Shown here: piece after piece, positions 47,254 through 49,269 of the stretch
How the letters are laid out: every line of letters starts with the position of its first letter
Position numbering within the stretch: the stretch's first letter is position 1
Virus record (IMG/VR): IMGVR_UViG_3300004369_000650
Span: 1 to 49,269 of that record
Length of the DNA: 49,269 nt
Direction: 5' to 3' (one strand)
From: a virus
Made by a program: the position numbers and the translations under genes
The notes under the pieces: generated by a model
Seen by the model: the letters and a program-made list of their open reading frames with translations, nothing else
The model's database searches: none
What the model was told of the DNA's origin: nothing

Positions 47254-47507
47254 TTTTTGCTTACATTGATTAGTTTGTCTGTCTTATCCATCTCGCCTCT
47301 AGCACGCCGATCTTCCATCTTCTTTAGCATACGTGCATTGCGATCCATAAGTTCTTGTTGACAGTCGTACAGCAACATATTAACTTGACGTAGCAGATCT
47401 GCATTGCCAAATTGATATGAAGCTATACGTTTTCTGTTTAGCTCTGATATTCGTGACTGTAGTTCATCGTCACTGAGTTTTGAAAGATCGGAGCCTAACG
47501 GATGCAT
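47250..47507 (-). CDS. small helical phage protein
   Basis: 85 residues, all-helical, basic: SKLSDDELQSRISELNRKRI, then VNMLLYDCQQELMDRNARML. I recall the LsddEL..ri.eL.rK pattern in unnamed T4-like phage proteins. The ATG at 47507 follows the stop of the histone-like gene by one base, which decides the start; a longer frame-open N-terminus overlaps that gene. Confidence 0.65.
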   Translation of the reverse strand: MHPLGSDLSKLSDDELQSRISELNRKRIASYQFGNADLLRQVNMLLYDCQQELMDRNARMLKKMEDRRARGEMDKTDKLINVSKK

Positions 47508-47508
47508 A

Positions 47509-47685
47509 TTACATACCGTTCTTTTTGTCTTGGATTTCTTTACGACGTTCCTTAACAGCCTTGCCAATTTCACCGAGTGCTTTACGAGCTCGAGCAGCCG
47601 CGGCCTTTACGCCCTTTTCTTCAAATGCCGCATGTTCTTTAAGATATGCTTCCATTTGTTCAACGATAGTATTATGATTAGACAT
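47509..47685 (-). CDS. histone H1/Hc1-like DNA-binding protein
   Basis: 58 residues. EEKGVKAAAARARKALGEIG, then KAVKERRKEIQDKKN, is the Lys/Arg/Ala-rich helical pattern of small Hc1-like proteins found in marine T4-like phages. It would coat or compact DNA. AAGGAG lies 9 bases before the ATG; TTTAAATA, a late-type element, lies 27 bases upstream, in the end of mazG. Confidence 0.75.
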   Translation of the reverse strand: MSNHNTIVEQMEAYLKEHAAFEEKGVKAAAARARKALGEIGKAVKERRKEIQDKKNGM

Positions 47686-47711
47686 TCATTTCTCCTTGTG
47701 TTAATCACTGT

Positions 47712-47719
47712 TATTTAAA
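47712..47719 (-). promoter_or_regulatory. late-promoter-like element
   Basis: TTTAAATA on the minus strand, 27 bases before the 47685 start. Confidence 0.5.
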
Positions 47720-48130
47720 CTATAAGTCACCTTCTGTTCGATTTTCACTATAATGAGCATCGAACTCTCCGCCTGGATAGCGAGCTTTGAGTTTGTTAAC
47801 ATTTTCTGCTACAACCTCATTTGGGTCTAAGCCTAAGGCCATACAGGCATTAGCCCAATACCACATAATATCTCCGAGCTCACGTTTCATATGAAAGATG
47901 TTGTCATCATCCAATGGCTTGCCTTGGAACACAATCTTTTTAACAATTTCTGTAAACTCGCCGCCTTCTGCTGTAAGTCCTAGTGCGGCTGTAACCAATC
48001 TAGGTAAGTTAGCATTACGCTGGTTAACTAGCGTGGTCCAACGATACGAAAAGTCGTCGTTGTTTTTACTTTCTTTGCTGGTAACAGCATCTACAAATTC
48101 TGAATACTTGTTTAGATCAATTTGGCCCAT
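47720..48130 (-). CDS. mazG: MazG-like nucleotide pyrophosphohydrolase
   Basis: 136 residues. LGLTAEGGEFTEIVKKIVFQ and FHMKRELGDIMWYWANACMA carry the ExxE and ExxD metal ligands of the MazG fold, ending VNKLKARYPGGEFD. It hydrolyses (d)NTPs to the monophosphate; phage MazG has been tied to ppGpp levels, which is not settled. It has a sigma70-type promoter and an SD-containing inverted repeat, so it may be tightly regulated. Confidence 0.92.
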   Translation of the reverse strand: MGQIDLNKYSEFVDAVTSKESKNNDDFSYRWTTLVNQRNANLPRLVTAALGLTAEGGEFTEIVKKIVFQGKPLDDDNIFHMKRELGDIMWYWANACMALGLDPNEVVAENVNKLKARYPGGEFDAHYSENRTEGDL

Positions 48131-48136
48131 TAAAAA

Positions 48137-48183
48137 ACTCCTCTAACTATTACGTATATTATATACACGAAAGTTAGAGGAGT
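48137..48183 (-). promoter_or_regulatory. inverted repeat over the mazG ribosome site
   Basis: ACTCCTCTAACT (48137-48148) and AGTTAGAGGAGT (48172-48183), perfect 12-base arms. On the minus-strand RNA the arm nearest the gene carries the GAGGAG ribosome box; the other arm lies between the -35 and -10 of the mazG promoter. RNA started at that promoter lacks the far arm, while read-through RNA has both. Confidence 0.75.
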
Positions 48184-48186
48184 CAA
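48158..48186 (-). promoter_or_regulatory. sigma70-type promoter for mazG
   Basis: Minus strand TTGACT (48186-48181), 17 bp spacer, TATAAT (48163-48158), about 28 bases before the ATG. Confidence 0.85.
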
Positions 48187-48209
48187 TTAAGTTTTTTACC
48201 AAAAGGTGA

Positions 48210-48983
48210 TTAAATCATCTTATGCCAGGCTGTACCATCATAAAAAACTGGGTAAGCGCCTGTACCGCCTTGGGAGGCAGGATCCCATCCTGTTAGTTCG
48301 CCATCAGCAACTGCTACAGTTCCAACAATAGCCGCTGTTGGTTCTAGGCTTAACGGGGCGAATGTTACAATGTTTGAAACATTCAAAGAAGTAACTTTAT
48401 CTCTGTTGCGACTTAGATCTACAATGTAAAAACTGCTTCCGTTGAATGAACTAATTTCCCACAAATAGTTACCAGACGAAGCAAAAGTTACGCTATCGTT
48501 TACAGCATTAAAGCCTTCGATGGTGTCAGCTCCTACCATAATACCTGTTGGAAGTGTGATAGTATGACTAGCATTAACGTTTAACCAAATACGCACTGTA
48601 GCATAGGCATTGTTTGGAAATCCGCTAAAACTTAGTGTGGTGCTTTGGTTTGTTTGTAAGTAATAGCAATTTGCGGCCCCAAAGTCAATTTCAACACTTG
48701 CACCTGGGCTGGTATTGTTAACTGTGGTGCTTCGCCATGATTTTAGTTCAGCATTGGTTAGTACCGTGCCGTTTAGGTTATTATATGCGGCATCGGTTGC
48801 GAGCTCGCCACTAAGTGGCTGCTTGAGCACAACCTTTCTCTGCAAATCTTCTAATTCTGTTTTTGTAATATTAAAGTTATTACGTGTATTGGTAAAGTTA
48901 TCGCGAAAGCCTTGACTATCATTGTCTTGACCCGCGATAGGAAAATTACCATTAATGTTAAATGGGTTAATTTCGGATGACAT
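48210..48983 (-). CDS. virion protein, tail-fibre/baseplate-like
   Basis: 257 residues, Asn/Thr/Ser-rich, with strand-like stretches as in phage fibre or decoration proteins. FRDNFTNTRNNFNITKTELE near the start resembles the N-terminus of marine T4-like structural proteins; ATVRIWLNVNASHTITLPTG and GNYLWEISSFNGSSFYIVDL form a beta-rich middle; GGTGAYPVFYDGTAWHKMI ends it. No enzyme motif. It starts 2 bases after the 48985 gene and has a late-type element 36 bases upstream. Confidence 0.7.
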   Translation of the reverse strand: MSSEINPFNINGNFPIAGQDNDSQGFRDNFTNTRNNFNITKTELEDLQRKVVLKQPLSGELATDAAYNNLNGTVLTNAELKSWRSTTVNNTSPGASVEIDFGAANCYYLQTNQSTTLSFSGFPNNAYATVRIWLNVNASHTITLPTGIMVGADTIEGFNAVNDSVTFASSGNYLWEISSFNGSSFYIVDLSRNRDKVTSLNVSNIVTFAPLSLEPTAAIVGTVAVADGELTGWDPASQGGTGAYPVFYDGTAWHKMI

Positions 48984-48984
48984 C

Positions 48985-49269
48985 TTATATAAACACTCCT
49001 ATCTGTGGGAACTTCAAATATTTATCTCCAGACTCTGGATCGTGATAACTATCTCTATAATCGAAGAAACGGGTTCCGCCGCCGTCAAATCTTGTATAAT
49101 TTCTTCTTTCGGAACCCGGCTCAGCCTCAATGCTACCTTCCCAGTATTTATATCTAGGAACAGTCTGATCTATGTCTAATGTAGCATCATAAGTTAAGAA
49201 TGTAAAGCCCCAACTGTTACCTTTGCCAACCTTAACTTTTTGTCCAATTTCAACTTCTCTAACAAACTC
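48985..49269 (-). CDS. virion-type protein, C-terminal part
   Basis: Frame open from the right edge; 94 codons then TAA. Visible: NSWGFTFLTYDATLDIDQTV, RYKYWEGSIEAEPGSERRNY and the end DKYLKFPQIGVFI. Beta-rich and aromatic, in the style of baseplate or fibre proteins. It ends 1 base before the 48983 start, so both belong to one late unit. N-terminus lies outside the window. Confidence 0.65.
   Translation of the reverse strand, partial: EFVREVEIGQKVKVGKGNSWGFTFLTYDATLDIDQTVPRYKYWEGSIEAEPGSERRNYTRFDGGGTRFFDYRDSYHDPESGDKYLKFPQIGVFI
49019..49026 (-). promoter_or_regulatory. late-promoter-like element
   Basis: GATAAATA on the minus strand, 36 bases before the 48983 start, inside the end of the 48985 gene. 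Coding constraint could explain it. Confidence 0.4.

Noticed and set aside
49145-49152. TATAAATA as a second late promoter
   Set aside because: It lies deep inside a coding region with no gene start at a suitable distance.
1-49269. tRNA genes, CRISPR arrays, transposons or integrase/attachment sites
   Set aside because: I saw no cloverleaf-like segments, regularly spaced repeats, transposase or integrase motifs.

Overview
The window is a piece of a tailed-phage genome with a T4-type replisome, most likely an uncultured marine myovirus. The evidence is a family B DNA polymerase (gp43-like), sliding clamp (gp45-like), clamp loader ATPase (gp44-like), a DsbA-like late-transcription DNA-binding protein, PhoH, MazG, a GroES/gp31-like co-chaperonin, a lysis cassette and virion-type proteins. 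The DNA is AT-rich, gene packing is tight with many ATGA-type overlaps, and no gap exceeds about 300 bases. The QueD subfamily and a TRAP-type solute-binding protein suggest an AT-rich marine alphaproteobacterial host such as SAR11, but the host is an inference. I saw no photosynthesis genes, tRNAs, CRISPR arrays, IS elements or homing endonucleases.

Nearly all genes are on the minus strand, so read from right to left. Layout by coordinate: 1-4.3 kb is an early operon for 7-deazaguanine synthesis (FolE, cupin, phosphoribosyltransferase, QueD, QueE, and a partial LnmK-like gene). 4.4-7.3 kb holds a glycosyltransferase, a short DegT-like protein and small unknowns. 7.4-9.7 kb holds a Bax inhibitor-1 family protein and an ExbB/ExbD-like proton-channel pair. 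9.8-17.5 kb holds a DpdA/TGT-like DNA transglycosylase candidate, the clamp, a methyltransferase, a radical SAM protein, the polymerase and DsbA. 17.6-23.3 kb is a three-fold repeated two-gene cassette: an asparagine-synthetase-like ATP pyrophosphatase plus a ~230-residue partner. This is the strongest candidate for an undescribed system. 23.3-38.4 kb is a late region: virion-type proteins, an adenylyltransferase fusion, glycosyltransferases, ClpA, DnaJ and the lysis cassette. 38.6-40.6 kb carries PhoH and a TRAP-type binding protein on the plus strand. 40.6-48.1 kb holds nucleotide-metabolism, chaperone, clamp-loader and small genes, with a plus-strand island at 42.7-44.0 kb. The right end holds a virion protein and part of another.

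Two promoter classes are readable. Near-perfect sigma70 promoters (TTGACA, 16-18 bp spacer, TATAAT-like) precede the nucleotide, 7-deazaguanine, clamp, DsbA, MazG and Bax genes. T4-late-like TAAATA elements lie 22-36 bases before virion, lysis, chaperone and cassette genes. Long perfect inverted repeats surround the starts or leaders of phoH, mazG, the third cassette and the TRAP-type gene. In three of them a promoter element lies between the arms, resembling T4 genes where read-through RNA hides the ribosome-binding site and locally initiated RNA does not.

Taken together, early genes would remodel nucleotide pools, replicate DNA and place 7-deazaguanines in it. Late genes would build and release particles and carry the unexplained ATP-pyrophosphatase cassettes and sugar-transfer enzymes. 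All functional assignments come from reading the sequence; no database search was made.
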